Shown piece after piece: positions 26,054-34,036 of a DNA stretch of 64,000 bases (its first letter is position 1; each line of letters begins with the position of its first letter). The notes under the pieces were generated by a model. The model ran no database searches, had not been told where the DNA came from, and worked only from the letters and a program-made list of their open reading frames with translations. Position numbers and translations under genes: made by a program. The stretch spans positions 62,001 through 126,000 of the forward strand of contig JANSWP010000006.1 in the NCBI GenBank assembly GCA_024743405.1. The letters run 5' to 3'. The DNA is from Bacteroidota bacterium (GTDB taxonomy: Bacteria > Bacteroidota > Bacteroidia > Chitinophagales > Saprospiraceae).

Positions 26054-26126
26054 GATGAATTGATTTTCAACTTTATTTATCAAAAGTTACAAAGCCTGAA
26101 ATTAACTTTTTATATAAAAAGAGAAA

Positions 26127-26303
26127 ATGTTTTCTTTGGTTCTCAAAATGATTCCTATATCTGTTGTGGAACCAATTGATGTTTTGAAAGCGGCAACTTC
26201 TGTAAATGCGGATATTTTTCTTTTAGAGAATGTGGGTAAAATTAAAACTGAGTTTTTAGCAGATATAATTGTTATTGAAGGCGATTCTACAGTAAATAAT
26301 TAA
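26127..26303 (+). pseudogene. Remnant: C-terminal end of an amidohydrolase
   Basis: A 58-codon frame reads IDVLKAATSVNADIFLLENV then GKIKTEFLADIIVIEGDSTV. This is the closing segment of metal-dependent amidohydrolases (compare the usual MEALRAAT...NAA...LGL...GTIEEGKLADLIVVDGDP). The catalytic TIM barrel, which needs about 350 residues before it, is absent: upstream is the start of the S9 gene on the other strand. It is therefore a leftover of a deleted gene and not a functional protein. Confidence 0.7.
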
Positions 26304-26363
26304 GTATTAAGAAATATAAAAGTGGGGATAAAAGGCGGTCTATTATTCACAGAATAATTGAAT

Positions 26364-26371
26364 TATCTTTG
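26364..26371 (+). promoter_or_regulatory. Candidate -7 box of the DUF4286 gene
   Basis: TATCTTTG (26364-26371) matches TAnnTTTG and lies 31 bases before the ATG at 26403. No TTTG is present at the expected upstream distance. Confidence 0.5.
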
Positions 26372-26402
26372 CCAACCTAATTATTAAAAAGTAAAATTTT
26401 CT

Positions 26403-26708
26403 ATGATAATTTATAATGTGACTGTAAAAATTGATCATGATGTTCATGAAGATTGGTTGGATTGGATGAAGAATATTCATATTCCTGATGTGATGAAAAC
26501 CAATGTATTTTCTGAAAATCGTATATGCCGTTTGCTTACAGTTGATGAAAGTGACGGAATCACCTATGCGATTCAATATGGCTGTAAAGACATGGCTACT
26601 TTTGACAAATATCAAAAGGAATATGCTGGAGAATTACAACGGGATCATACAAAGCGATACCAAGGAAAATTTGCCGCCTTTAGAACCCTTATGGAAGTTG
26701 TTGGCTGA
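26403..26708 (+). CDS. DUF4286 family protein
   Basis: This 101-residue soluble protein matches the DUF4286 pattern: MIIYNVTVKIDHDVHEDWLD, WMKNIHIPDVMKT, a central strand YAIQYGCKDMATFDKYQKEY and a final GKFAAFRTLMEVV. The fold is thought to be a ferredoxin-like (dimeric alpha/beta barrel) domain. No function is known. It is a single gene with a candidate promoter. A 264-base stretch without clear features follows it. Confidence 0.85.
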   Translation: MIIYNVTVKIDHDVHEDWLDWMKNIHIPDVMKTNVFSENRICRLLTVDESDGITYAIQYGCKDMATFDKYQKEYAGELQRDHTKRYQGKFAAFRTLMEVVG

Positions 26709-26936
26709 CAAAGTATTGGGTAAAGAATAACTCCATCATTTCATCAATCATCATTTGTTTTAATCTGTCATTATTTTTTTCAGCAATAGCTTGGAATATT
26801 CCTTAAAAAAATGCCGAGTGTTAGAACAAAATCTCGATATCCAAATGGTAGACTTTTTATTTGTGGATTACTTAACAATATTTTTTGGTTGTTTTTAATC
26901 TTTTCATAAAAATTTTTAATACTCCATTCATAAGCC

Positions 26937-26944
26937 TACCTTTG
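26937..26944 (+). promoter_or_regulatory. Candidate -7 box of the ompH-like gene
   Basis: TACCTTTG (26937-26944) matches TAnnTTTG, with a T-rich stretch (26913-26917) at the -33 distance. The ATG follows 28 bases later. Confidence 0.55.
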
Positions 26945-26972
26945 TACAAAATTTAAAAATCATTTATTAGAT

Positions 26973-27491
26973 ATGAAGAAAGTATTGAAAATCAGTTGGT
27001 TAGCGATTTTGTTTCTTGGGATTTTCGCAACCACATCGTTTAGCCAAAAATTTGGCTACATAAATTCTGCAGCAATTCTAGTTCAAGTTCCTGAAACTAA
27101 AGTAGCGGATGAAGATTTGAAAGGTTACCAAGCAGAATTGGTCAAGAAAGGAGAAGAGATGGCTAAGGCTTTTCAAACAGATTATGAAGCCTTTGCAACG
27201 GAGTACCAAAGTGGTAAATTGCCTCCAGTAGAAGCACAAAAAAGACAACAGGCTTTAGAAAAAAAACAACAAGAAATTGGAGCATATGAGCAAGAAGTGA
27301 TGGTTAAATTAGAGAATAAGAGACAGGAATTATTTGCACCGATTTTGAAAAGAGTTGAAGAAGCGATTCAAAATGTAGGGAAAGAAGGTAGTTATACTTT
27401 TATATTCGATACAAGTGTGCCTAACACTATTCTTTTTGTTGAAGAAAAAGATGATGTTTCTTCGTCTGTTTTAGCAAAATTGGGTCTATAA
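26973..27491 (+). CDS. OmpH/Skp family periplasmic chaperone
   Basis: The 172-residue protein has a signal peptide (about 1-24, ending TTSFSQ), the OmpH start motif KFGYINSAAILVQVPE, a long charged coiled coil (about 40-130, with KKQQEIGAYEQEV) and the closing SYTFIFDTS strand. Skp-like chaperones form trimers that hold unfolded outer-membrane proteins in the periplasm. The gene is monocistronic here: it has its own -7 box and is followed by a strong terminator. In other Bacteroidota ompH often sits next to bamA, which is not the case here. Confidence 0.9.
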   Translation: MKKVLKISWLAILFLGIFATTSFSQKFGYINSAAILVQVPETKVADEDLKGYQAELVKKGEEMAKAFQTDYEAFATEYQSGKLPPVEAQKRQQALEKKQQEIGAYEQEVMVKLENKRQELFAPILKRVEEAIQNVGKEGSYTFIFDTSVPNTILFVEEKDDVSSSVLAKLGL

Positions 27492-27512
27492 AAAGCCTGA
27501 TAGTGCTTTAAT

Positions 27513-27559
27513 GAAAAAGCGGCTAATCTGTTCATTTTGAATGAGTTAGCCGCTTTTTC
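27513..27559. terminator. Bidirectional terminator between ompH-like gene and prfA
   Basis: GAAAAAGCGGCTAA (27513-27526) pairs perfectly with TTAGCCGCTTTTTC (27546-27559) and encloses a second short stem (TTCAT/AATGA). A-run and T-run on both sides allow it to serve both convergent genes. The stem core AAAGCGGCTAA recurs in the terminator at 42609-42637. Confidence 0.88.
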
Positions 27560-27599
27560 ACATTAGGGTTTGGGAAACAAATAAGCTACACCCTTAGGT

Positions 27600-28667
27600 T
27601 TATTCCTCGTGTTCTTTCATTTTCTCAGCATTTTCATAAATCGAAAGTGCTTCGATGATCTCCTCAATATTACCTTCCATAATTTTATCTAAACTATACA
27701 AAGTTAGATTGATGCGATGATCAGTGACCCTATTTTGAGGGTAATTATATGTCCTCACTTTTTCCGAGCGATCTCCAGATCCAACTAAGGATCGGCGTGC
27801 TGCGGCTACTTTAGATTCATGTTGTGTTCTTTGAGCTTCATAAATTTTTTGATAGAGTCGTTGAATAGCAATTTCTCTATTTCGGATTTGGGAACGTCCA
27901 TCTGTACTTTCTGCCACAATACCTGTCGGAAGATGGGTAAAACGGACGCCAGATTCTGTTTTATTTACGTGCTGACCTCCTGCGCCACTAGATCTAAAGG
28001 TATCTACTCTTAAGTCAGACTTATTAATGTTTATATCCTCCATTATCAGTTTAGGCATAACCACAATTGTGGCTGCAGAGGTATGAACTCGACCTTGAGA
28101 TTCCGTTTTGGGAACTCGCTGAACTCTATGAGCTCCAGATTCGAACTTTAAGGTTCCGAAAACATTTTCTCCATTTACTTCTAGTACTATTTTATTATAT
28201 CCACCAACTGATCCTTCATTTATATTAAGGATCTCTACTTTATACTTTTTATGCTCAAAAAACTTAGAATACATTCTATATAAATCACCTGCAAAAATAG
28301 ATGCCTCATCGCCTCCTGTGCCGGATCGAATTTCGAAAATCACGTCACGTTCATCCTCGGGATCTTTTGGAATTAAAAGAATTTTCAATTTCTCCTCTAA
28401 TTCATTTTTTTGAGGATTTAACTCTTCTAGCTCCATTTGAGCCATTTCTTTCATCTCTTTATCTTCCTCCTTGAGCATTTCTTTTGCGGTCTCAATATTG
28501 CCAAGTAGTTCTTTATAATTCCGATAAACGTTGACTACCTCTTTGAGGTTTTTATACTCTTTACTGATATTTTTATATTTGTCCATGTCGCCCATTGTCT
28601 CCGGATCAGACAACTGTTCCTCCAAATAATAATAGCGATCTTGAATTGCTTCTAATTTATCTAACAT
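27600..28667 (-). CDS. prfA: Peptide chain release factor 1
   Basis: The 355-residue protein has the class I release factor layout: an N-terminal coiled region (1-105), SGTGGDEASIFAGDLYRMY, a codon-recognition segment HRVQRVPKTESQGRVHTS with PKT in place of the usual PxT tripeptide of RF1 (PAT/PVT), and the catalytic GGQ at 230-232 in RSSGAGGQHVNKTESGVR. It releases the nascent chain at UAA and UAG. Length and the HTSAAT segment fit RF1 and not RF2. It is a single gene ending at the shared terminator. Confidence 0.93.
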   Translation of the reverse strand: MLDKLEAIQDRYYYLEEQLSDPETMGDMDKYKNISKEYKNLKEVVNVYRNYKELLGNIETAKEMLKEEDKEMKEMAQMELEELNPQKNELEEKLKILLIPKDPEDERDVIFEIRSGTGGDEASIFAGDLYRMYSKFFEHKKYKVEILNINEGSVGGYNKIVLEVNGENVFGTLKFESGAHRVQRVPKTESQGRVHTSAATIVVMPKLIMEDININKSDLRVDTFRSSGAGGQHVNKTESGVRFTHLPTGIVAESTDGRSQIRNREIAIQRLYQKIYEAQRTQHESKVAAARRSLVGSGDRSEKVRTYNYPQNRVTDHRINLTLYSLDKIMEGNIEEIIEALSIYENAEKMKEHEE

Positions 28668-28674
28668 GAAATTT

Positions 28675-28845
28675 TATTTTTGCACAATGAATAGAATAGG
28701 TAGAGTAGTATGGAAAGAGAAATTTGAAGTAGCTACCAGAAAAGATGATGATTAATAAAAGTCATTTTCAGTTTTAGATTTTGGATGGCAAAGATACAAT
28801 CCGAAGTCAATTGAAGAAATTCTTCAAAGGAAATTGAAAAAATGA
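28675..28845 (+). pseudogene. Possible degenerate small gene with two adjacent in-frame stops
   Basis: A consensus -7 box TATTTTTG (28675-28682) is followed almost at once by an ATG at 28687. The frame reads MNRIGRVVWKEKFEVATRKD (then DD), meets TAA TAA, and continues in the same frame as KSFSVLDFGWQRYNPKSIEE then ILQRKLKK to a TGA at 28845. I do not recognise the product. It could be a decayed gene of about 50 codons, a 22-residue leaderless peptide, or chance. The -7 box and start context are nearly identical to those at 43759. Confidence 0.3.
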
Positions 28846-28885
28846 GTTTTTTTTTGTTAATAATTGCTCAAATTTTTGTTACAAA

Positions 28886-29572
28886 ATGGCATTAATTTTA
28901 AATATTGAAACAGCGACTGAATTATGCTCTGTATGTATTAGCGATGAGAATAATATCATTTCTATAAAAGAAACGAATGAACCATATGTTCATTCAAAAA
29001 TGATAACTCACTTAATAATGAGAGCAATAGAGGAGGCAAAATTGCATTTAAAAGATCTGGATGCAGTGGCAATTAGTGAAGGTCCAGGTTCCTATACTGC
29101 TTTAAGAGTAGGTGCTTCGGTTGCTAAAGGTATTTGCTATGCTTTAGAAAAACCGTTAATTGTTATTGATACGCTTCAGGCGATAGCTTGGGCTAGTAGA
29201 GAGAAAGAAAATATAGAGGGATTGTATTGTCCTATGATTGATGCACGACGCATGGAAGTTTATTGTAAATTGTTTGATACTGAAAATAAGGCTGTCACAA
29301 AAGTTGAAAGTCGAATCATAGATGAGTCCTCATATAGTGATTATTTTGAATCCAATAAAAGAATAATATTTTGTGGCAATGGCGCTGAAAAATGCCAACA
29401 AGTCATAAAATCTCCATTAGCCATTTTTAGTCAAGTTTATTGTTCCGCTTCAAATATGGCTACTCTTTCCCAAAGATCTTTTCAGGAACAACAATTTAGC
29501 GAGTTAGCATATTTCGTTCCCAACTACCACAAATCGCCTAACATAACAACTCCCAAAAAGAGAGTGCTGTAA
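28886..29572 (+). CDS. tsaB: tRNA threonylcarbamoyladenosine biosynthesis protein TsaB
   Basis: The 228-residue protein has the TsaB ASKHA fold signatures: LILNIETATELCSVCIS at the start, VHSKMITHLI, and AISEGPGSYTALRVGASVAKG. TsaB is the non-catalytic partner that pairs with TsaD and TsaE to make t6A37 in ANN-decoding tRNAs. The length matches the family. It stands alone; TsaD and TsaE are not adjacent. Confidence 0.92.
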   Translation: MALILNIETATELCSVCISDENNIISIKETNEPYVHSKMITHLIMRAIEEAKLHLKDLDAVAISEGPGSYTALRVGASVAKGICYALEKPLIVIDTLQAIAWASREKENIEGLYCPMIDARRMEVYCKLFDTENKAVTKVESRIIDESSYSDYFESNKRIIFCGNGAEKCQQVIKSPLAIFSQVYCSASNMATLSQRSFQEQQFSELAYFVPNYHKSPNITTPKKRVL

Positions 29573-29780
29573 AATATATGAATTAACTTCCGAAAGTGCA
29601 TTTAAAAATATTATATTAGTAAAAGAATTACGTAATAAGATATTTTTTAAAGTGTAATAATTTTTTTTATTTTTGGCTCAAAGTCAGGGGGGTTATATAT
29701 TAAAACATATCGTAATTTCTATAATTGGTATAGTTTTGGTAAATTTTGACATGGATTATTTAATTAAAAAAAACATAGAT
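29573..29780. promoter_or_regulatory. Upstream region of the first ArsR-like gene with two -7 boxes
   Basis: Two matches to TAnnTTTG lie here: TATTTTTG (29668-29675) and TAGTTTTG (29731-29738). Neither has a convincing TTTG at -33. The second is 43 bases before the preferred ATG at 29781. The reading frame of the regulator extends upstream to about 29673 but that part looks non-coding. Confidence 0.4.
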
Positions 29781-30119
29781 ATGAGAAAGCAAAAAAACGA
29801 AACAGTTGTACTTAAGAAAGGCAATCAAGATATTGCGCTTGATTATGCGGAATTAAGGAAAGCTGTTTTGGTCTTACGAGCAGTTAACCACAAACTTCGT
29901 CAGCGTATTATCGATCTTCTTGAAGAATTTGAACAAATGACTGTAACTGATATTTACATCAAACTCCGATTAGAGCAGTCTGTAGCTTCCCAACATTTAG
30001 CTATTCTTCGCCGAGCGGGTGTCGTCGCAACTGATAGACAAGGAAAATTCATTTATTATTCTTTAGACAACAATAGACTATCTCAAATTTCTCGTTTAGT
30101 TGAAGAGCTAGCAGCGTAA
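29781..30119 (+). CDS. ArsR-like winged-helix transcriptional regulator (paralogue 1)
   Basis: From the ATG at 29781 the protein has 112 residues with an ArsR-type winged helix: LRQRIIDLLEEFEQMTVTDI, recognition helix LEQSVASQHLAILRRAGVV, and wing RQGKFIYYSLD. It contains no cysteine, so it cannot use the metal-thiolate sites of ArsR/SmtB sensors. The track of an earlier in-frame start was rejected because its 36 extra residues are not conserved with the paralogue. A very similar gene lies 319 bases downstream, so the pair probably arose by tandem duplication. Target genes are unknown. Confidence 0.8.
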   Translation: MRKQKNETVVLKKGNQDIALDYAELRKAVLVLRAVNHKLRQRIIDLLEEFEQMTVTDIYIKLRLEQSVASQHLAILRRAGVVATDRQGKFIYYSLDNNRLSQISRLVEELAA

Positions 30120-30437
30120 TTTTTTTTGTAAATATGAAACATGTATTCTTTTTTTGTAAATGTTTTTCGCATTTACGAAAGCCTATTTTGGCTTGTATTT
30201 AATTAAACACACTGCTATGATCCCATGAAAAGATTTACAACGAAAACCACTGAATGACAATAACTAACATATGGTTATTTTGTTTATTTTGATTCAAATA
30301 AAACTTTATTCATCATAGTTGGGAATGCTGTAAGTCAATGTATTTACAGCATTTTCTCATTTATAATTTTGAAAAAATAAATAAAAAACTCATATTTGCT
30401 AGGCACATTGTTCATTCACTCCAAATAAATAACTTCT
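30120..30437. other. Gap between the two ArsR-like genes
   Basis: 318 AT-rich bases. It holds a hairpin (AATGCTGTAA 30324-30333 with TTACAGCATT 30343-30352, followed by TTCTC), probably the terminator of the first regulator, and the promoter of the second (30368-30398). No gene was seen. Confidence 0.5.
30368..30398 (+). promoter_or_regulatory. Promoter of the second ArsR-like gene
   Basis: TTTG (30368-30371), 19-base spacer, CATATTTG (30391-30398): seven of eight positions fit TTTG/TAnnTTTG with one mismatch in the -7 box. The ATG at 30438 follows 39 bases later. Confidence 0.5.
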
Positions 30438-30755
30438 ATGAGAAAGGCTAAGGTAAACATTAACAATGAGAAGCTACAGGAGTCGTCGGAGATACTAAGA
30501 GCGCTAGCGCATCCGCTTCGTATGAAAATCCTGGAGTTTATCGATCAAAATGACATTATTAATGTCAACAAAATTTACAACACTTTAAAGTTGGAACAAT
30601 CTATTACTTCGCAGCATTTAAGAATCTTGCGATTAGCAGGTATTGTGTTGACCGAAAGAGATGGCAAGTTTATTCATTATAGTATTGACTATGATAAATT
30701 GGCAGATTCTGTGGTTGCTATTAACAGCTTTTTAGAACTTCCGATTGAAAATTAA
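30438..30755 (+). CDS. ArsR-like winged-helix transcriptional regulator (paralogue 2)
   Basis: The 105-residue protein is an ArsR-type winged helix: ILRALAHPLRMKILEFI, recognition helix LEQSITSQHLRILRLAGIV and wing RDGKFIHYSIDYDKL. It is highly similar to the regulator at 29781 through the recognition helix and wing, so both may bind related operators. It also lacks cysteine. It carries the common ALAHPLRMKIL signature missing in paralogue 1 (AVNHKLRQRII). A strong terminator follows 30 bases after the stop. Confidence 0.85.
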   Translation: MRKAKVNINNEKLQESSEILRALAHPLRMKILEFIDQNDIINVNKIYNTLKLEQSITSQHLRILRLAGIVLTERDGKFIHYSIDYDKLADSVVAINSFLELPIEN

Positions 30756-30784
30756 TTTTAAATCGGATTCTCTTTATAATTAGG

Positions 30785-30825
30785 AAGGGCGATGTTATTT
30801 TTAATAACATCGCCCTTTGTATTTT
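30785..30825 (+). terminator. Terminator after the second ArsR-like gene
   Basis: AAGGGCGATGTTATT (30785-30799) pairs perfectly with AATAACATCGCCCTT (30803-30817) around a 3-base loop, followed by a T-rich tail. It is convergent with prs and may serve both. Confidence 0.9.
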
Positions 30826-30866
30826 AATGCAATCAATTAATTGATTTTCAATTGATTAGAGATGAA

Positions 30867-31805
30867 TTATCCCTCGACAAATAAGGCAGAAATCGATCGA
30901 TGTTCATGTGTATTTCTTATCGCTCGCGCAAATAGTTTTGCTGTAGAAAGCACTTTTATTTTACTTGATTTTTTATTTAACGGCTTTGTATCACAAACAA
31001 TCAATTCTTTCAACTTTGATCTTTCAAGATTCTCATAAGCTTTACCCGAAAGAACGGGGTGCGTACATATGGCTCTTACACTTTTTGCACCTTTATCCAT
31101 GATTTTATCCGCTGCTCGACATAATGTTCCCGCAGTATCAACTAAGTCATCTACTAAAATTACATCCGCGCCTTTGACCTCCCCAATGACTGTCATCTCT
31201 GCAACTTCGTTGGCTTTTTTCCTGTATTTGTCGCAAATAACAAGGTTCCTCCCGAAATGCTTTGCGTAGGTTCGAGCTCGTTTTACGCCTCCTACATCAG
31301 GTGACGCAAATATGGTATTCGACAAATCTTGTTCTTGTAGATATGGGATATAAATTGCCTCACTTTTCAAATGATCAACAGGAATATTAAAGAATCCTTG
31401 AATTTGGTCAGCATGAAAATCCATAGTCATAATTCGATTGGCTCCAGCAGCTTCTAAAACATCCGCAATTAATTTCGCGGAAATTGGAACCCTAGGCTTG
31501 TCTTTACGATCTTGACGGGCATACCCAAAATAGGGAATGACTGCTGTGATATAGTCAGCTGAAGCTCTTTTTGCAGCATCAATCATTAGTAGCAACTCCA
31601 ATAAATTCTCGGAAGGGGCAAAAGTTGATTGAATTAAAAAGACATAGGCTCCTCTAACTGACTCATTGATAATGGGTTGCATTTCCCCATCACTGAATCT
31701 TTGGAGCGTTACATCTCCTAAAGGATAGCCATAATAATCTGCAATTTTCTCAGCTAAATAAGTAGACTTTGTACCAGAAAAGAGTTTTACTTCTTGATGA
31801 ATCAT
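30867..31805 (-). CDS. prs: Ribose-phosphate pyrophosphokinase
   Basis: The 312-residue protein matches class I PRPP synthetases: FSDGEMQPIINESVRG, the ATP loop YFGYARQDRKDKPR, TMDFHADQIQGFF, and the PRPP-binding loop VILVDDLVDTAGTL. It transfers diphosphate from ATP to ribose 5-phosphate, feeding nucleotide, histidine and tryptophan synthesis. Length is normal. It is a single minus-strand gene. Confidence 0.95.
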   Translation of the reverse strand: MIHQEVKLFSGTKSTYLAEKIADYYGYPLGDVTLQRFSDGEMQPIINESVRGAYVFLIQSTFAPSENLLELLLMIDAAKRASADYITAVIPYFGYARQDRKDKPRVPISAKLIADVLEAAGANRIMTMDFHADQIQGFFNIPVDHLKSEAIYIPYLQEQDLSNTIFASPDVGGVKRARTYAKHFGRNLVICDKYRKKANEVAEMTVIGEVKGADVILVDDLVDTAGTLCRAADKIMDKGAKSVRAICTHPVLSGKAYENLERSKLKELIVCDTKPLNKKSSKIKVLSTAKLFARAIRNTHEHRSISALFVEG

Positions 31806-32027
31806 TTTGTTGTGAAATTGGAGATAAGCAACAGACAGATTTTGGAATAATTAATAGTAGCCTCCTTTGACTGTTAATTGCTCATAGATTTAAGATGTAA
31901 ATTTAGGAAGAAATGAACAAAGGATAGTGCTTGACTTGTTCATTTTATTAATCAAGTTATTCTGCCTGTTATTTGAGCATTTTTCTGCTATGTTTAAATA
32001 ATTCTAGCAATATTCACCCTATGCAGT

Positions 32028-32035
32028 TAACTTTG
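32028..32035 (+). promoter_or_regulatory. Candidate -7 box of the lipoprotein gene
   Basis: TAACTTTG (32028-32035) matches TAnnTTTG, 23 bases before the ATG at 32059. No clear -33 element. Confidence 0.5.
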
Positions 32036-32058
32036 GATTTAAAACAAAAATATTTTTA

Positions 32059-32979
32059 ATGAGACACCCTTTGAAATTAGCTGTTTTTTTATGCTCCTTT
32101 TTATTAATTATAAGTTGCCAAGTTAGAGAAGGCTCGATTTCCTTAGCCAAAATGGTCAGTGAACAAACCAACGGTAATTTTCATGATTATTGGTATCAAG
32201 GCGTAGCCGAGGTAAATAGTTATGCTTTATTGCAATCCAGATATGGTGAAGTTAGAGAGGGCGATGCAATTTTGGTTTTTGTTACTGAAGATTTTTCAAA
32301 ATCTAAGCAGGTGAAATTAGATGATTCTTCAAAAGTTCCAGAGGATAAAATTTCAACATTGAAACTCAATTCTATTCGAAAATTTAAAACAGGGATTTAT
32401 GATTATTCGATGATGCAATCTGTCTTTACGCCTATTGACTTAAAGAGTTTCCCCAATACATTAAAAACAACTGCCTCTTCTCAAGACTGGTGTGGACATT
32501 CTTTTACACAGTTGAATTTGGAAGATAAACAATATCGTTTTTCGCAAAATTCTTATTTTGAACAAGAAGGTGATGAACTAAGGGAAATAGAAAATTCGAT
32601 ACTTGAAGATGAGCTTTTTACAAGAATACGAATCGACCCTAGCAGCATTCCAACTGGAAATGTGGAGTTGATTCCGGGACTTTTTTACTCAAGACTTTTG
32701 CATGAAAATTTAAAACCTAAACAAGCGCGCATCAGGATGGAAAAAAAGGAGGCAATGAATTTAATCGTAGAATATCTTCATTTCGAGAGGACGTTGGTTA
32801 TTCGGTTTGAAGAAGAATTTCCTCATCGAATTCTATCTTGGACGGAAACCAATGGTAAAGATTGGTCCGCGGGTGGTGGTTCAAAAGCGACTTTGAAAAA
32901 AACTATCCGAAATGCTTATTGGTCAAAGAATAAGAACGTGTATGAGTCTCTTCGAGATACCCTTCAATTAGGGTTTTAG
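32059..32979 (+). CDS. Conserved Bacteroidota lipoprotein (often mislabelled septum formation inhibitor Maf)
   Basis: The 306-residue protein starts with a lipoprotein signal (CSFLLIISC, lipidated Cys about residue 20). The mature part has the conserved segments FHDYWYQGVAEVNSYALLQSR, YGEVREGDAILVFVTEDFS, LKLNSIRKFKTGIYDYSMM and SSQDWCGHSFTQL. I recall homologues carried as septum formation inhibitor Maf in some genomes, but there is no Maf/HAM1 fold here. Function is unknown; it should be a surface or periplasmic lipoprotein. Its TAG stop overlaps the stop of the convergent DUF1684 gene. Confidence 0.75.
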   Translation: MRHPLKLAVFLCSFLLIISCQVREGSISLAKMVSEQTNGNFHDYWYQGVAEVNSYALLQSRYGEVREGDAILVFVTEDFSKSKQVKLDDSSKVPEDKISTLKLNSIRKFKTGIYDYSMMQSVFTPIDLKSFPNTLKTTASSQDWCGHSFTQLNLEDKQYRFSQNSYFEQEGDELREIENSILEDELFTRIRIDPSSIPTGNVELIPGLFYSRLLHENLKPKQARIRMEKKEAMNLIVEYLHFERTLVIRFEEEFPHRILSWTETNGKDWSAGGGSKATLKKTIRNAYWSKNKNVYESLRDTLQLGF

Positions 32980-33884
32980 TGGTGCCCATGATATTGTTCA
33001 CCGGCAGTTATTGATATTGAAAGTCGATTTTGAGAAGGCGGTAAAAGGCAAGTTGCGAAATCCGTAAAACCACAAGGTGGCGTATAGGCCTTATTGAAGT
33101 CAATAAATGTTTTATTGCCATTCTTAGGGCGTGGACTATACATATATCGGCCACCCCCATAGGTGTCATTACCAGTCGTTTCATCAGCGAATATGACGAA
33201 AAAGTCCTCTGGACCACCATCCAAAACATCTAATGCATACTGTTTCCTAGCAGTGTTGAAAATCAATCTACCTTCAATCTTTTGATCAACCTCCATGTCA
33301 AGTACATTTTTAAACTTCATATCTTTTCCACCTTTATAAGGTTCAAATGTAGCTTCAAGTTTCCAGTTTTTGTCAATTGGAAAATATTCAATACCCTTAA
33401 AATTTTGTCTGTTCTCATGGAGTGTATCTCGTAATCTAATACCATATTTCTCGCCTCTTTTTATCAGATTCCAATTTAAAGATTGATGGTTTAATATGGT
33501 TGGATTTCCATAGATATCGGCGACCAAACCCATTTGGGAAACTAGGCTATCCTTGCATTTTACGTCTATATCAGGATAGATTTTCACTTGAACGGAATCA
33601 TTTTCTAGCTGAAAAGTACCCATCCTTTGTGGTGCTTTTTTTGGGAAAATGACTTTGTTTTCTTTGTTTGATCCAAAAGTGTTTTCGCCATTTTCTAGCC
33701 AAAATAGTCCAGCTAAAGCAGTCCAACCATTCGCTGAAATTAAATTATTAACTCGATTAGTACGCCAATTTTCAATTTCAGAAATGTATTTAGTATTTAC
33801 TGATTTTTCCTCTGTCTTCGAATCACAATTAATTAAAAGGAAGGTTAAGGAGATTATGATTGAAAATAAAATAGAATTTTTCAT
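32976..33884 (-). CDS. DUF1684 lipoprotein
   Basis: From the ATG at 33882-33884 the protein has 302 residues with a lipoprotein signal peptide (SIIISLTFLLINC). An upstream ATG would add 15 non-signal residues, so it was not used. DUF1684 features include WLENGENTFGSNKENKVIFP near the start and the conserved C-terminal block YSPRPKNGNKTFIDFNKAYT followed by PPCGFTDFATCLLPPSQNRL. The biochemical function is unknown. It converges on the preceding lipoprotein gene with a 4-base overlap of stop codons. Confidence 0.88.
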   Translation of the reverse strand: MKNSILFSIIISLTFLLINCDSKTEEKSVNTKYISEIENWRTNRVNNLISANGWTALAGLFWLENGENTFGSNKENKVIFPKKAPQRMGTFQLENDSVQVKIYPDIDVKCKDSLVSQMGLVADIYGNPTILNHQSLNWNLIKRGEKYGIRLRDTLHENRQNFKGIEYFPIDKNWKLEATFEPYKGGKDMKFKNVLDMEVDQKIEGRLIFNTARKQYALDVLDGGPEDFFVIFADETTGNDTYGGGRYMYSPRPKNGNKTFIDFNKAYTPPCGFTDFATCLLPPSQNRLSISITAGEQYHGHH

Positions 33885-34036
33885 GAAAACAAAATTTGGA
33901 AATAAAACATACGGTGAAAGGGGATTCAAAATTCGCTAAATCTGCCCCAAAAATATGAATTCAAAAATAGAGTTGCATTTGAGAAGTATTGAAAAAAGTG
34001 CAACTTTGAGAATATTTGATTTTTCAAAACTAAAAT

